From NCBI GenBank assembly GCA_902607435.1, contig CACLJX010000007.1, forward strand, positions 19,854 to 83,853: DNA of 64,000 nucleotides. The letters are read 5' to 3'. The position numbers and the translations under genes were made by a program. The stretch comes from an uncultured Alphaproteobacteria bacterium (GTDB lineage: Bacteria > Pseudomonadota > Alphaproteobacteria > HIMB59 > GCA-002718135). Position 1 is the stretch's first letter; every line of letters starts with the position of its first letter. Shown here one piece after another: positions 47,912 through 57,589 of this stretch. The notes beneath the pieces were generated by a model. It worked only from the letters and a program-made list of their open reading frames with translations, searched no databases and was not told the origin of the DNA.

Positions 47912-48795
47912 TAAGACATCCTAAGGGAGACTTTTCTTGTTATATACGTAACAACCACAGCCACAAAACTAACTGATAGTAACATAAGAACTGCTGAAGC
48001 GGCTCCTAATGGAAAATTGTTTGCTCTTCCAAAAAGACTTTGTATCATGTTGGATAACATTCTACCGTCTGTACCGCCAACAAGTTGTGGAGTTACATAA
48101 TCACCAACAGTTGGGATAAAAATAATTAAAATAGCGCCAATAACCCCAGGCAAAGATAAAGGAAAAGTCACGCGCCAAAAAGTTTCAAATTTCGTATTAC
48201 CTAAGTCATACGATGCTTCAAGGAGTGACTTATCAATTTTATCTAAAGAAACATATAAGGGTAATATTGCAAATGCCGCCCAAGCATGCGCCAAGGTTAA
48301 TACTACAGCGGTTTGACTATAGATTAGAAAACTTAACGGTTCACCAATCATTCCTGAAGCTATTAAGGCACTATTTATAACCCCTTTGTGACCAAGAATG
48401 ACTTTCCAAGAAAACACTCTCAATAAGTAACTTGTCCAAAAAGGAAGTGTCATTAATACTATCCAAAGCATTTTATTTTTCTTCACATAAAATGCAATAT
48501 AATAGGCCAGAGGGTAAGTTGTAATAAGAGTTACAAGGGTAACAAAAAAAGAAATCTTAATAGATCTAACAAGAAGCATTGTGTAAACTGGTCTGCTGAA
48601 AAAATCTTTGTAACGATCAAAGGTTAAGGTTGTATCAATTTCTATCATGCTAACTTGAGTGTGAAAGCTAGTTACCACCGTTAAAAGCATAGGCGATGCC
48701 ATAGCTAGAATAACCAAAATAAGTGCTGGTAAAAGCAAGGAGTAGGCTTTTATATTATCGTTTTTTGCGTATATTTTCTGCCAAAAACGTATCAT
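47911..48795 (-). CDS. PotB-like ABC transporter permease, copy 2
   Basis: Permease of 294 residues, LMTLPFWTSYLLRVFSWKV near 116, EAA motif EASYDLGNTKFETFWRVTF, IPTVGDYVTPQLVGG near 227. The same length as copy 1 PotB, so the two importers probably arose by duplication or belong to one family of marine amine importers. It starts 16 bases after the acyl-CoA dehydrogenase stop. Confidence 0.9.
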   Translation of the reverse strand: MIRFWQKIYAKNDNIKAYSLLLPALILVILAMASPMLLTVVTSFHTQVSMIEIDTTLTFDRYKDFFSRPVYTMLLVRSIKISFFVTLVTLITTYPLAYYIAFYVKKNKMLWIVLMTLPFWTSYLLRVFSWKVILGHKGVINSALIASGMIGEPLSFLIYSQTAVVLTLAHAWAAFAILPLYVSLDKIDKSLLEASYDLGNTKFETFWRVTFPLSLPGVIGAILIIFIPTVGDYVTPQLVGGTDGRMLSNMIQSLFGRANNFPLGAASAVLMLLSVSFVAVVVTYITRKVSLRMS

Positions 48796-48811
48796 GATGG
48801 GGTACGCTACT

Positions 48812-49990
48812 TTATTCGATTAAAGATTGCAATCCTCTTTTATAAAGAGAATTAGCAATAATTATTCTGTGTATCTCACTTGTTCCCTCCCAGATACGAT
48901 CTGCTCTTAGCTCTCTATAGTACCTTTCTGCTACATTTTCTCTCATATATCCTCTTCCTCCAAATATTTGAACAGCCCTATCTGCAATTCTGTTGGCCAT
49001 TTCTGATGCATACAATTTAACCATTGAGCATTTACCATGTAAAATTTTTACATCTTGATTAGCATCATGAGCTTTACAAATTTCATAGAGCATAAGGCGT
49101 GCAGCCGCTAAATCGTTTACACTATCGGCCAGCATAAATTGTATTGCTTGATAATTGGATATTTTTTCTCCAAATGATTCTCTTTCCTTAGCAAATACTG
49201 TTGCTTCTTCTATTAATCTCTCTGCTGCTCCACAACATCTTGCAGCTATTCCCAACCTCTCATGTCTAAACCATGAATGTGTATAGTCCATGCCTATTCC
49301 TTCATCTCCAATTATATTTTTACTTGGTATGGACACATTATTAAACCGATAAATAGAATGATGATGAGAGTATGTATGACTGAAAAGTGGAGTATCTATA
49401 TGTTCTATACCTTCTAAATTTTTATCTACGATAAACAAAGAATGTTTATCTTTGTTTAGTCCAGATTTAATTTTTGCTTGTAGAAAAAAAAAGTCTGCTT
49501 TATTGGCACTTGTAATATACCACTTTTCTCCATTGATGATGTATTGATTCTCTTTTTTTTCCGCTGTGCTTTGTATAGAACCTTCAACATCAGAAGCGGC
49601 TCCTTTTTCTGAAATTGCATAACATTCTCTTTTGGAACCTTCTAAAAGAGGTTTTAAATAATTATCTTTTTGATAATCAGTAAAATGATTAGCCATCCAA
49701 TCTTGCACTTCAGGAAAACACCAACAAAGAGCGTTGGTAACCTTCCCTAGTTGCTCCCAAATAATCATTTGTTCAAACATGCTAAGGCCAAGACCCCCAC
49801 TCTCTTTTGGTATGCCCATCCCTGATAATCCAAATGTTAAAGCTATTTTGCGATGTTTTTTTTCAATTTCTTCAGGTAATTCACCTTGATTCATTTCAGC
49901 ATGAACTTCCCAAGGAATTAATTCATCTTTTACAAATTTTCTAATTTTTTTTTGCCAATCAAAAGCTTTAGGTGTCATGCCACTGTACAT
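48812..49990 (-). CDS. acyl-CoA dehydrogenase family protein
   Basis: A 392-residue FAD enzyme with the acyl-CoA dehydrogenase fold: N-terminal helices (WQKKIRKFVKDELIPWEVHA), middle beta domain (CYAISEKGAASDVEGS, NGEKWYITSANKADFFF) and C-terminal helices (RAVQIFGGRGYMRENVAERYYRELRADRIWEGTSEIHR). The segment RIWEGTSEI, near the family's usual catalytic glutamate region, is conserved. It sits between a BetI-like repressor and importer permeases, so its substrate is probably a CoA thioester, or an amine-derived acid, made from the imported compound. Carnitine-related crotonobetainyl chemistry is one option. Confidence 0.88.
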   Translation of the reverse strand: MYSGMTPKAFDWQKKIRKFVKDELIPWEVHAEMNQGELPEEIEKKHRKIALTFGLSGMGIPKESGGLGLSMFEQMIIWEQLGKVTNALCWCFPEVQDWMANHFTDYQKDNYLKPLLEGSKRECYAISEKGAASDVEGSIQSTAEKKENQYIINGEKWYITSANKADFFFLQAKIKSGLNKDKHSLFIVDKNLEGIEHIDTPLFSHTYSHHHSIYRFNNVSIPSKNIIGDEGIGMDYTHSWFRHERLGIAARCCGAAERLIEEATVFAKERESFGEKISNYQAIQFMLADSVNDLAAARLMLYEICKAHDANQDVKILHGKCSMVKLYASEMANRIADRAVQIFGGRGYMRENVAERYYRELRADRIWEGTSEIHRIIIANSLYKRGLQSLIE

Positions 49991-49996
49991 ATAATT

Positions 49997-50620
49997 CTAT
50001 AAAATATTTTTAAATTGTTTTGGAAAATTTGATTTTATATAATTAAAACAAATTTGTTTTGCTTGCTTTCTTTTAAAAGTATCAGGGTCCTCTAATTGAT
50101 CAAGCCATAACCCCATTACCAAAGCTTGTAATCCATTAGAAATATTAGTTAATGAAATTTTAGACTTTTCTAATTTGATTAATTCTCTAAATATATCTTC
50201 TATAATTTTTTGATAATACAAATCTCTTTCTTTGCATATGTGATGGTAAGCAGGTTTAAATTTTACCTCACTAAAGAAAGTAAACCACAAGGCAATTTTA
50301 TCTCTACTGCATATTTTATTACTAAAATCATTATTTATAATAGCAATGATTTGTTTACATGGATCTGACCCAGATTTTTTAAGACAATTTTGGAAAGATT
50401 GTAAATATTCATTAGAAATAAATTTTAAAGTTTCAATTAACAATAGTTCTTTACTTTTAAAATGAAAATTAACAATACCTTGAGATAACCCTGCTCCCTG
50501 TGAAACATCTAACATAGTTGTTTCATTTATTCCTTTTTCTGAAATACTTTTAATTGCAGAAGAGATTAATTTTAAATTACTTGTTTGTTTATTTGCTATC
50601 CGTAAATTTAAACGTTTCAT
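49997..50620 (-). CDS. TetR-family transcriptional repressor, BetI-like
   Basis: A 207-residue regulator. The N-terminal HTH covers about 18-60 (ISEKGINETTMLDVSQGAGL, SQGIVNFHFKSKELLLIETL). The C-terminal domain carries KIALWFTFFSEVKFKPAYHH, CKERDLYYQKIIEDIF and NGLQALVMGLWLDQLEDPD, the BetI-type pattern (choline-responsive repressors). It is six bases ahead of the acyl-CoA dehydrogenase in the same operon and divergent from the FAD enzyme operon; an inverted repeat lies between them. Autoregulation and control of both sides is the natural inference. The ligand may be choline-like. Confidence 0.85.
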   Translation of the reverse strand: MKRLNLRIANKQTSNLKLISSAIKSISEKGINETTMLDVSQGAGLSQGIVNFHFKSKELLLIETLKFISNEYLQSFQNCLKKSGSDPCKQIIAIINNDFSNKICSRDKIALWFTFFSEVKFKPAYHHICKERDLYYQKIIEDIFRELIKLEKSKISLTNISNGLQALVMGLWLDQLEDPDTFKRKQAKQICFNYIKSNFPKQFKNIL

Positions 50621-50685
50621 TTCAGCTATATTATAAAAGTTTAAAAGAGTTTTTCATAATTAGCTATATTTTACAAGAAATTTGG

Positions 50686-50701
50686 TTGAATGGTCATTCA
50701 A
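50686..50701. promoter_or_regulatory. inverted-repeat operator, TTGAATG-GT-CATTCAA
   Basis: Perfect 7+7 inverted repeat with a 2-base centre in the 105-base gap between the repressor (start 50620) and the FAD oxidoreductase operon (start 50726). Size and symmetry suit a TetR-family dimer, and TTGAA...TTCAA resembles published BetI sites. A near-identical repeat is at 33046-33061. Confidence 0.68.
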
Positions 50702-50725
50702 AGAGATATAAGAATTATATAGTTC

Positions 50726-52354
50726 ATGAATAACAAACAATATGATGTGGCTATTGTAGGTGGGGGTCATAATGGTCTTACAACTGCATGTTATCTTGCA
50801 AAATCTGGTTTAAAAATAATTGTTGTAGAGCAGCATGATTATGTTGGGGGAGCCGCTGTTAGCAAAGAATTATATCCAGGTTGGACATATTCTAATTGTT
50901 CTTATGTTTGTAGTTTACTTCGACCAGAAATATTCAGAGATTTAGAATTATCAAAATTTGGTTTGCAAATAATTCCTTATGAAGGAAGTGCTACAATGTT
51001 AAATGATGGGAGATTTTATGCTCACTATAATGATCATGATTTAACTTATCGTTCTATTGCACAATTTTCCAAAAGAGACGCGGAAGCATATGATCGATTT
51101 AGTAGAGATGTAATGCGTCAATGCAAAATTATCAAACCTCTATTAAAAATGACACCTCCTGATCCTACTTCGTTTGCTCCTAAAGATGTTATGGGTCTTT
51201 TTGAATTTGCAAAATATTTTGTAGCAAAAGATGAGCTTGGTGGGTTAGGCGAAAAAGAAATTTATGACACTATTCGCTTTTGGACAATGAGTGTTAGAGA
51301 TTATCTTGAAGAATATTTTGAATCTGATGTTGTGAAGGCACATTTAGCTGGTTCTGCTATTATTGGAACTGCTCTAGGTCCTTATTCACCTGGTTCCGCT
51401 TATGTATTATTACATCATTATATGGGTGAAGTTGATGGAACTATTGGAGCTTGGGGGTATTCACGAGGAGGTATGGGTTCTATCACTCAAGCAATGTCAA
51501 AATCGTTTCAAGCAAAAGGTGGTGAAATAAAAGCAGGCTCACCTGTTTCTAAAATTCTTATTAAAAACAATCGAAGTTATGGTTTAGTTTTAAAAAATGG
51601 AGATGAAATTTATGCAAATAAAATTGTATCAAATCTTGATGTAAAAAGAACTTTTTTAAAAGTTGTAGAACAAAAACAATTGCCTGAAGATTTTTACCTA
51701 GCTGTAAAAAATTTTAAAATAAGAGGCTCTTCAGGTAAATTAAATATTGCCCTTGATGAACTTCCTGTTTGGAAAAGTATTCCAGTTGGAGATCCTGCTG
51801 GAACAGGTGATTTACATATAACTCAAAGTATTGAGGAGATGGAAGGTGCTTATGATGATTGGAAGGATGGAAAATGGTCATCCTATCCTTATGTTGATAT
51901 GTGTATTCCAAGTATTAATGATCCGACAATGGCTCCTCAAGGAAAACATTACATGTCTGTTTTTATACAATATGTACCTTACAATCTTGCTAACGGAGGC
52001 TGGACACAAGAAAAACGTAAAGAATTTGGAAAACATGTAATGAGTAGAATTGGTAATTACTCAAAAAACTTTAATGACATTATAAAACATGCTGAAATTC
52101 GTACACCAAAAGAACTAGAAGACGAAGTGGGTCTTACTGAAGGAAATATATTTCAGGGCGAACTAACAATGGATCAATTAATGTTTAACAGACCTATCCC
52201 AGGTTATGCTCAATATAAAACGCCTATAAAAAATTTATACATGTGTGGTTCTAGTACACATCCAGGTGGAGGAGTCATGGGAGCGCCGGGAGCTAATGCC
52301 GCAAGAGAAATTTTACGTGATTTGAATAAAAAAATTGAGTCACACTATATATGA
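50726..52354 (+). CDS. FAD-dependent oxidoreductase, PYROXD2/phytoene-desaturase-like, first of tandem pair
   Basis: A 542-residue flavoprotein of the COG1233 type. FAD motif VAIVGGGHNGLTTACYLAKS (8-27) with GGAAVSKELYPGW after strand 2, and a C-terminal FAD segment NLYMCGSSTHPGGGVMGAPG. Members of this group include carotenoid desaturases and PYROXD2, but many bacterial ones are uncharacterised. No carotenoid gene is nearby. Its ATGA overlap with the next gene couples it to a paralogue. The neighbours (GcvT-like, aminotransferase, amine importer) suggest dehydrogenation of an amine or N-heterocycle. Confidence 0.82.
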   Translation: MNNKQYDVAIVGGGHNGLTTACYLAKSGLKIIVVEQHDYVGGAAVSKELYPGWTYSNCSYVCSLLRPEIFRDLELSKFGLQIIPYEGSATMLNDGRFYAHYNDHDLTYRSIAQFSKRDAEAYDRFSRDVMRQCKIIKPLLKMTPPDPTSFAPKDVMGLFEFAKYFVAKDELGGLGEKEIYDTIRFWTMSVRDYLEEYFESDVVKAHLAGSAIIGTALGPYSPGSAYVLLHHYMGEVDGTIGAWGYSRGGMGSITQAMSKSFQAKGGEIKAGSPVSKILIKNNRSYGLVLKNGDEIYANKIVSNLDVKRTFLKVVEQKQLPEDFYLAVKNFKIRGSSGKLNIALDELPVWKSIPVGDPAGTGDLHITQSIEEMEGAYDDWKDGKWSSYPYVDMCIPSINDPTMAPQGKHYMSVFIQYVPYNLANGGWTQEKRKEFGKHVMSRIGNYSKNFNDIIKHAEIRTPKELEDEVGLTEGNIFQGELTMDQLMFNRPIPGYAQYKTPIKNLYMCGSSTHPGGGVMGAPGANAAREILRDLNKKIESHYI

Positions 52355-53820
52355 GCAAGTATGATGTAATCATTATAGGTGGAGGTCACAACGGACTGGT
52401 GTGTGCCTCTTATTTATCAAAAAAAGGATATAAAATACTTATTCTTGAAAAAAATGAAAAACTTGGAGGTCTTGTTAATTGCGCTAGTTCTCTTAATGGA
52501 TTTTCTTCTAAAATATTAGGTGATTTAAATATTAAATTGCCTAAATTAAATTATAATTCTTATATTGTTGCTCTTCATTCTGAACAACAACATACAATCC
52601 TTCAAGAAAATAATAATAAAATTAATTTCATTAAATCAAATGCTAATGAAGAAAATCAAAAAAAATTTTCATCACTAATAAATAAATATAAAATCTATGC
52701 CTCAACTTTAAGTAACTTTATGTATGAAGTTCCCCCTCGATTGAAATCGGGAAAAAGTAAAGATACTTGGCAACTTATTAATATGGGTTGGAAAATAAGA
52801 AAACTGGGAAAGAAAAATATGCGTGAATTTCTTAGGGTGATAGGGCTAAATATTGCTGATGACCTTGAAGATAATCTTAGGGATAATACTTTGATGGGTC
52901 TCTTGTCACACGAAGCAATACTAGGTTCAAATTTAGGTCCGAGATCTCCAGGATCGATATTATCGCTTCTTTATAAACAAGCAATACAGAACGGACTTTT
53001 TGCATCTGAAAAATATGATTTTCATCAATTAATACCATCTTTAGAAAAAAATTGTCTCGATCAAGGAGTAGAAATAAAAAACAATGCTAATGTAAAAAAA
53101 ATAATAACTACTAATAATCAAGCAACGGGAGTGATCTTAGATAATGAAGAAAAAATTGAAGCAGGAATAATTATTTCCAATGCTGATCCCAAAACAACAT
53201 ATTTTGATTTATTAGGAACAGAGCCTCTTGATACAGACTTTATAAGAAGAGCAAAAAATATTAGAACTAAAGGCAATATAGCAAAACTCACAATCACTTT
53301 AAAAGAAAATCCCTTAATAATAAATATTGAAAAAGAAAAAATGAATGCAAAATTTATTTATGCTCCTGATATTAATTATATAGAAAGAGCTTTTAATGCT
53401 AGCAAGTACAATAAATATAATGAAAATTTATGTTTTGAATTTCATCATTGTGTAAACGTTATTGTCGCAAATATATATTATGTGCCTTATGTTAAAAATA
53501 ATACTCACGATAAAGAAAAGCTCATTCAACACAGTATAAATTTATTGAAACCGTTTATTTCTAACTTAGAGATTGAAAATGCTGAGTTGATAACTCCAAA
53601 TGAAATTGAAGAAACATATAATGTTATGGGAGGTCATTGGCATCATGGAGACTTTGAGATTGATCAAATGTTAATGATGCGACCATTTTATGGTTCGGCT
53701 CAATATACAACTCCAATAAAAAATTTATATCTTTGTAGTGCTGGCACTCATCCGGGAGGTGGCATTACTGGGATCAATGGCAGGAATGCTGCAAAGAAAA
53801 TTATTCGGGATAAAATATGA
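52351..53820 (+). CDS. FAD-dependent oxidoreductase, PYROXD2/phytoene-desaturase-like, second of tandem pair
   Basis: A 489-residue paralogue of the upstream protein: VIIIGGGHNGLVCASYLSKK (5-24), GGLVNCASSLNGF, and C-terminal NLYLCSAGTHPGGGITGING. It is shorter and more divergent in the middle. The tandem arrangement with ATGA overlaps on both sides suggests the two act as partners or as a heterodimer, possibly on successive intermediates. Confidence 0.82.
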   Translation: MSKYDVIIIGGGHNGLVCASYLSKKGYKILILEKNEKLGGLVNCASSLNGFSSKILGDLNIKLPKLNYNSYIVALHSEQQHTILQENNNKINFIKSNANEENQKKFSSLINKYKIYASTLSNFMYEVPPRLKSGKSKDTWQLINMGWKIRKLGKKNMREFLRVIGLNIADDLEDNLRDNTLMGLLSHEAILGSNLGPRSPGSILSLLYKQAIQNGLFASEKYDFHQLIPSLEKNCLDQGVEIKNNANVKKIITTNNQATGVILDNEEKIEAGIIISNADPKTTYFDLLGTEPLDTDFIRRAKNIRTKGNIAKLTITLKENPLIINIEKEKMNAKFIYAPDINYIERAFNASKYNKYNENLCFEFHHCVNVIVANIYYVPYVKNNTHDKEKLIQHSINLLKPFISNLEIENAELITPNEIEETYNVMGGHWHHGDFEIDQMLMMRPFYGSAQYTTPIKNLYLCSAGTHPGGGITGINGRNAAKKIIRDKI

Positions 53821-55007
53821 GTCAAACTAATATATCCTATAAACAACCACTTTTAGAAACGCCTTTTCATGAAAAAACACGGGAGAAGTGTTATGCTCAT
53901 GATTGGCACAAGTGGGCTGGATATAAAGTAGTAAAACAATATACTTCTGCAGAATTAGAATACACGGCCATACGTAATACGGCTGGTGTTATAGATATAA
54001 CGCCAATGCACAAATATAGTGTCCAAGGAAAAGATGCTAAAAAATTTATTAATAAATTGATCACCAGAAATATTGATAATATTCAACCCAATCAAGTTGT
54101 ATACGCTCTTTGGTGCAATGAAGATGGTTTTCTCGTTGATGACGGAACTGTTTTTTGTTTTGATGAAAATAACTTTAGAATTTGTAGTGGAGAGAGAAAT
54201 TTAAATTGGTTTGAAGATACAGCTATTGGTTTTGATGTAACAATTGAAGATATAAGTCATTCAATAGCAGCATTAGCTTTCCAAGGTCCCCTTTCGTGTA
54301 AAATTTTACATATGCTCAATGCAAATAAAATTGAAAATTTAAAACCGTTTTGTTTTGATCAATTCACAATTAATAATCAAGAGATCACAATTTCTAGAAC
54401 AGGATTTTCAGGTGACCTTGGTTATGAATTGTGGTGTGATCCTTCACAAGCTCATGAGGTATGGGACGCACTATTTTCTTTTAATAAAGATTATAAAATA
54501 TTAGCTGCTGGGTTAGATGCATTAGATATGGTTAGAGTAGAAGCTGGATTTATTGTGGTAAATGCGGATTTAATAGCTGCTGAACACGCTCTCAGGCCAA
54601 ATAGAATGCGCACACCTTATGAGTTGGGATTAGCTTGGATGGTAAATTTGGATAAAGAATTTTTTACAGGAAAAGAAGCCTTGATTAAACAAAAGAACAA
54701 AGGTGTAGAAAAAAAACTTATAGGTTTAGATGTGCAAGGAGATAAGCCAGCCGTGGGATCTGTATTATATGATGGTTCAAAAAAAGAAATAGGTATTGTT
54801 ACAACTGCAATGTGGTCTCCTACTCTTAAATCAAATATTGCCATGGGTTATGTTAATAAAGAATTTATTAAACTTGGATCAAAAATTCTTGCAGAAATTT
54901 ATCATCCAGAAGAATTAGAATACAGAAAGATTTGGGCACAATGCAAAGTTGTCAAAAAGCAATTTTTAAACCTTGAAAGACGGAATGCAGTTCCGGCTTT
55001 AATATAA
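53817..55007 (+). CDS. aminomethyltransferase (GcvT)-like protein
   Basis: A 396-residue GcvT/DmdA-superfamily protein: DITPMHKYSVQGKDAKKFIN near 70-90, FQGPLSCKIL, ISRTGFSGDLGYELWCDP near 190-207 and a C-terminal barrel (KLIGLDVQGDKPAVGSVLYD). These folds bind tetrahydrofolate and move one-carbon units from methylated substrates (glycine cleavage T protein, dimethylglycine/sarcosine dehydrogenase domains, DMSP demethylase). It is not accompanied by gcvH/gcvP, so a demethylase role with the two FAD enzymes upstream is more likely. Coupled by ATGA to the preceding gene. Confidence 0.83.
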   Translation: MSQTNISYKQPLLETPFHEKTREKCYAHDWHKWAGYKVVKQYTSAELEYTAIRNTAGVIDITPMHKYSVQGKDAKKFINKLITRNIDNIQPNQVVYALWCNEDGFLVDDGTVFCFDENNFRICSGERNLNWFEDTAIGFDVTIEDISHSIAALAFQGPLSCKILHMLNANKIENLKPFCFDQFTINNQEITISRTGFSGDLGYELWCDPSQAHEVWDALFSFNKDYKILAAGLDALDMVRVEAGFIVVNADLIAAEHALRPNRMRTPYELGLAWMVNLDKEFFTGKEALIKQKNKGVEKKLIGLDVQGDKPAVGSVLYDGSKKEIGIVTTAMWSPTLKSNIAMGYVNKEFIKLGSKILAEIYHPEELEYRKIWAQCKVVKKQFLNLERRNAVPALI

Positions 55008-55015
55008 GAGATGAT

Positions 55016-56392
55016 ATGAAAAACGATTATGTAAGTGATATTCATAAAAAAGATAAACTCATCCTTCATCCTTATGAAGATCTTAAAGATCGTGGTTCAT
55101 ACGATAGAAAACTAATAGTTAAATCAGATAACATTTATTTATATGATGAAGATGGTAAACGTTACATTGATGGCCCTGGTGGCATGTGGTGCAATAACAT
55201 TGGTCATGGAAATAAAGAAATGGCTGAAACTATTAAAAACCAAGTTGAAAAAATGGACTACTGTAGTCCTTTCTCAGAATCAAATGAAACTTCAGCAGAA
55301 TTAGCATCTGTTTTATCTGAATTATCACCTGGCGATCTAAATACAGTTTTTTTTACTCCTGATGGATCAAGTGCGAATGAAACTGCGCTACGTTTTGTAA
55401 TGTTATATAATAATATTTTAGGCAGACCTAAAAAAAAACATATTATTTCACGGGATCGTGCTTATCATGGAAGCACTTATCTCACAGCGTCCATTACTGG
55501 AAAAGATAGAGAAGAAAATAATTTTGATTTTGAAAAAAATTTTATTCATCATTTAGGCTCTCCCAATCCTTATAGAAAAAAAGACGATCAAACCGTAGAA
55601 GATTTTTGTGATGAAAAAGTAAAAGAATTTGAAAACAAAATATTAGAAATTGGATCAGATAAAGTGGCTGCGTACATTGCTGAACCGGTTCTTGCTTCAG
55701 GTGGTTGTATTGTTCCACCTAAAAATTACATCAAACGTTTTTGGGACGTTTGTAAAAAATATGATGTTTTATATATTTCTGATGAAGTGGTTACAGCTTT
55801 TGGAAGACTTGGACACTTTTTTTGTTCTGAAGATGAATTTGAAATCATCCCAGATATTATTACTACTGCAAAAGGAATTACTTCTGGATATATTCCTTTA
55901 GGAGCTGTTTTAATTTCTGACAAATTAATTGCCCAAATCAGCAAAGACTCTTCTATGTTATTTCATGGCTTTACTTACTCAGGGCATCCAGTTTCTTGTG
56001 CAGCTGCATTAAAAAACATTGAAATAATGAAACGAGATAAGATTCTTGAGCATGTAAGAGAAATTGCTCCTTACTTTTATCAAAAACTTAATAAATTGTA
56101 TGAAATACCTATCGTTGGTGATGTTCGAGGTATTGGGCTTATGGCAGGCATTGAATGTGTGATTGATAAAAATAGTAAAAATCCATTAATATTAGATAAA
56201 GCTATAGCTTCACGAATAGATGAGGAATCACTTAAGCTCGGATTAATAATTAGACCAATATACCATATATGTGTGTTATCCCCTGCTCTCATTATACAAA
56301 AAAATCAAATAGATGAACTCGTCGATAAATTATTTCAAGCAATTTCTAATGCTACTACACAACTTGAGATAGAAGGCTTATGGTCGAAATAA
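55016..56392 (+). CDS. class III (omega) aminotransferase, PLP-dependent
   Basis: A 458-residue fold-type I aminotransferase. PLP features: GSSANETALR, DRAYHGSTYLTASITG, SDEVVTAFGRLG (the aspartate contacting the pyridine N), and the Schiff-base lysine in TTAKGITSGYIPLGAV near 285-300. GGMWCNNIGHG at the N-terminus is typical of the putrescine-, taurine- or beta-alanine:pyruvate group. It is eight bases after the GcvT-like gene. It would deaminate a primary amine end of the pathway substrate; which amine is unknown. Confidence 0.87.
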   Translation: MKNDYVSDIHKKDKLILHPYEDLKDRGSYDRKLIVKSDNIYLYDEDGKRYIDGPGGMWCNNIGHGNKEMAETIKNQVEKMDYCSPFSESNETSAELASVLSELSPGDLNTVFFTPDGSSANETALRFVMLYNNILGRPKKKHIISRDRAYHGSTYLTASITGKDREENNFDFEKNFIHHLGSPNPYRKKDDQTVEDFCDEKVKEFENKILEIGSDKVAAYIAEPVLASGGCIVPPKNYIKRFWDVCKKYDVLYISDEVVTAFGRLGHFFCSEDEFEIIPDIITTAKGITSGYIPLGAVLISDKLIAQISKDSSMLFHGFTYSGHPVSCAAALKNIEIMKRDKILEHVREIAPYFYQKLNKLYEIPIVGDVRGIGLMAGIECVIDKNSKNPLILDKAIASRIDEESLKLGLIIRPIYHICVLSPALIIQKNQIDELVDKLFQAISNATTQLEIEGLWSK

Positions 56393-56401
56393 CTAATAAT
56401 C

Positions 56402-57589
56402 ATGTTTTCAAAAATAAGTAATTATGTTGATTTTAAAAGTATTAATACAAGTGTAAAGTATTTATCAATTGCAGCTTTTTTTACGGGTCTTGGACTCGGA
56501 TATTTTTTTACTATTATTGTTATTGTTGCAAAGTATAAAGACTTCTCTGAAGGAACAATAGGTTTGATAGTTGCTTGCTTTTCTTTTGGTCTAATGTCAG
56601 CTGGATTTATTGTATCAAAAGTTTTGGGTAGAATTGGTTTGTATAAAACAATGCTACTTGCGATTACTATACAAACATTATGTGTAATTTTAATGTTTGT
56701 TTTTTTTAATCCAGCAAGTTTAGCAATTAATCATTTTATTATGGGGATATTAGCTGGAATAAATTGGATGACAATGGACACATGGGTTAACGTTGTATCT
56801 GACAATAAAACTAGAGGCAAAGCAATTGGTTTTTATAATTCAGCTATTACTACAGGCTTTGCTATCGGACCTCTATTAGTTGGTTTATTTGGTGCTCAAG
56901 GTCTGTTTCCAATAATAATTGCTATAACTCTAATGGTCATCAGATCTCCTGTAATTATTATTATAAAACAACATATTCAAAGTGTCCGTATCCCAAAAAT
57001 AGAAACAAAACTTAATTTCTCCTTTATTAAAATTGCACCCTTTATATTTTTAGCAATATTTGTTGGTGGAGTGAATGATTCTTCTTTTGGAGCTTTATTT
57101 CCTGCTTATATGATTAATGAGTATTTTTCTGACAAACAAATTGGATATTTGTTATTTTTTGGTTTATTTTTTGGTGTTATCTCCCAACCTTTTATTGGGG
57201 CTTTGACTGACAAAATAAATAAAAGAAATTTTATCTTTGTATTATTGATAGTACATTTAATTTGGCCAATCTTACTACATAATTATACCTTTAGTTTAGC
57301 ACTTTTATGGTTGTCAGTTCTTTTATGGGGCATTGCCAGCATAAGTCTCTATACCGTAACACTAGCCTATCTTGGTGAACGTATAAACATAGCTGAACTT
57401 TCAATAGCAACTTCCGTTTTTATAATAGTTTATGAATTTGGAGAATTTTTAGGTCCAGCTATAATTGGATTAGTAATGGATTACAAAGGCAACAATGGCT
57501 TTATTTATTCTTTAATAATCTTTACATTTATTTCATTATTTGTTGGTATTATAAGAAGTTTTGCGAGAAAAGAAACTCATGGAATTTAA
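56402..57589 (+). CDS. major facilitator superfamily transporter
   Basis: A 395-residue membrane protein with about 12 helices. First helix at about 22-45 (LSIAAFFTGLGLGYFFTIIV); the loop 2-3 region is weakly conserved (KVLGRIGLYKT), and GALTDKINKRNF in the second half is the repeated MFS motif. RGKAIGFYNSAITTGFAIGP near 135 resembles YcaD-like and sugar/amine carriers. It is in the FAD-FAD-GcvT-aminotransferase operon and may import or export a pathway compound. Confidence 0.82.
   Translation: MFSKISNYVDFKSINTSVKYLSIAAFFTGLGLGYFFTIIVIVAKYKDFSEGTIGLIVACFSFGLMSAGFIVSKVLGRIGLYKTMLLAITIQTLCVILMFVFFNPASLAINHFIMGILAGINWMTMDTWVNVVSDNKTRGKAIGFYNSAITTGFAIGPLLVGLFGAQGLFPIIIAITLMVIRSPVIIIIKQHIQSVRIPKIETKLNFSFIKIAPFIFLAIFVGGVNDSSFGALFPAYMINEYFSDKQIGYLLFFGLFFGVISQPFIGALTDKINKRNFIFVLLIVHLIWPILLHNYTFSLALLWLSVLLWGIASISLYTVTLAYLGERINIAELSIATSVFIIVYEFGEFLGPAIIGLVMDYKGNNGFIYSLIIFTFISLFVGIIRSFARKETHGI

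Noticed and set aside
50726..53820. Carotenoid biosynthesis (crtI) genes
   Set aside because: Only general similarity to phytoene desaturases; no crtB or other carotenoid gene, and the neighbours are amine-related.
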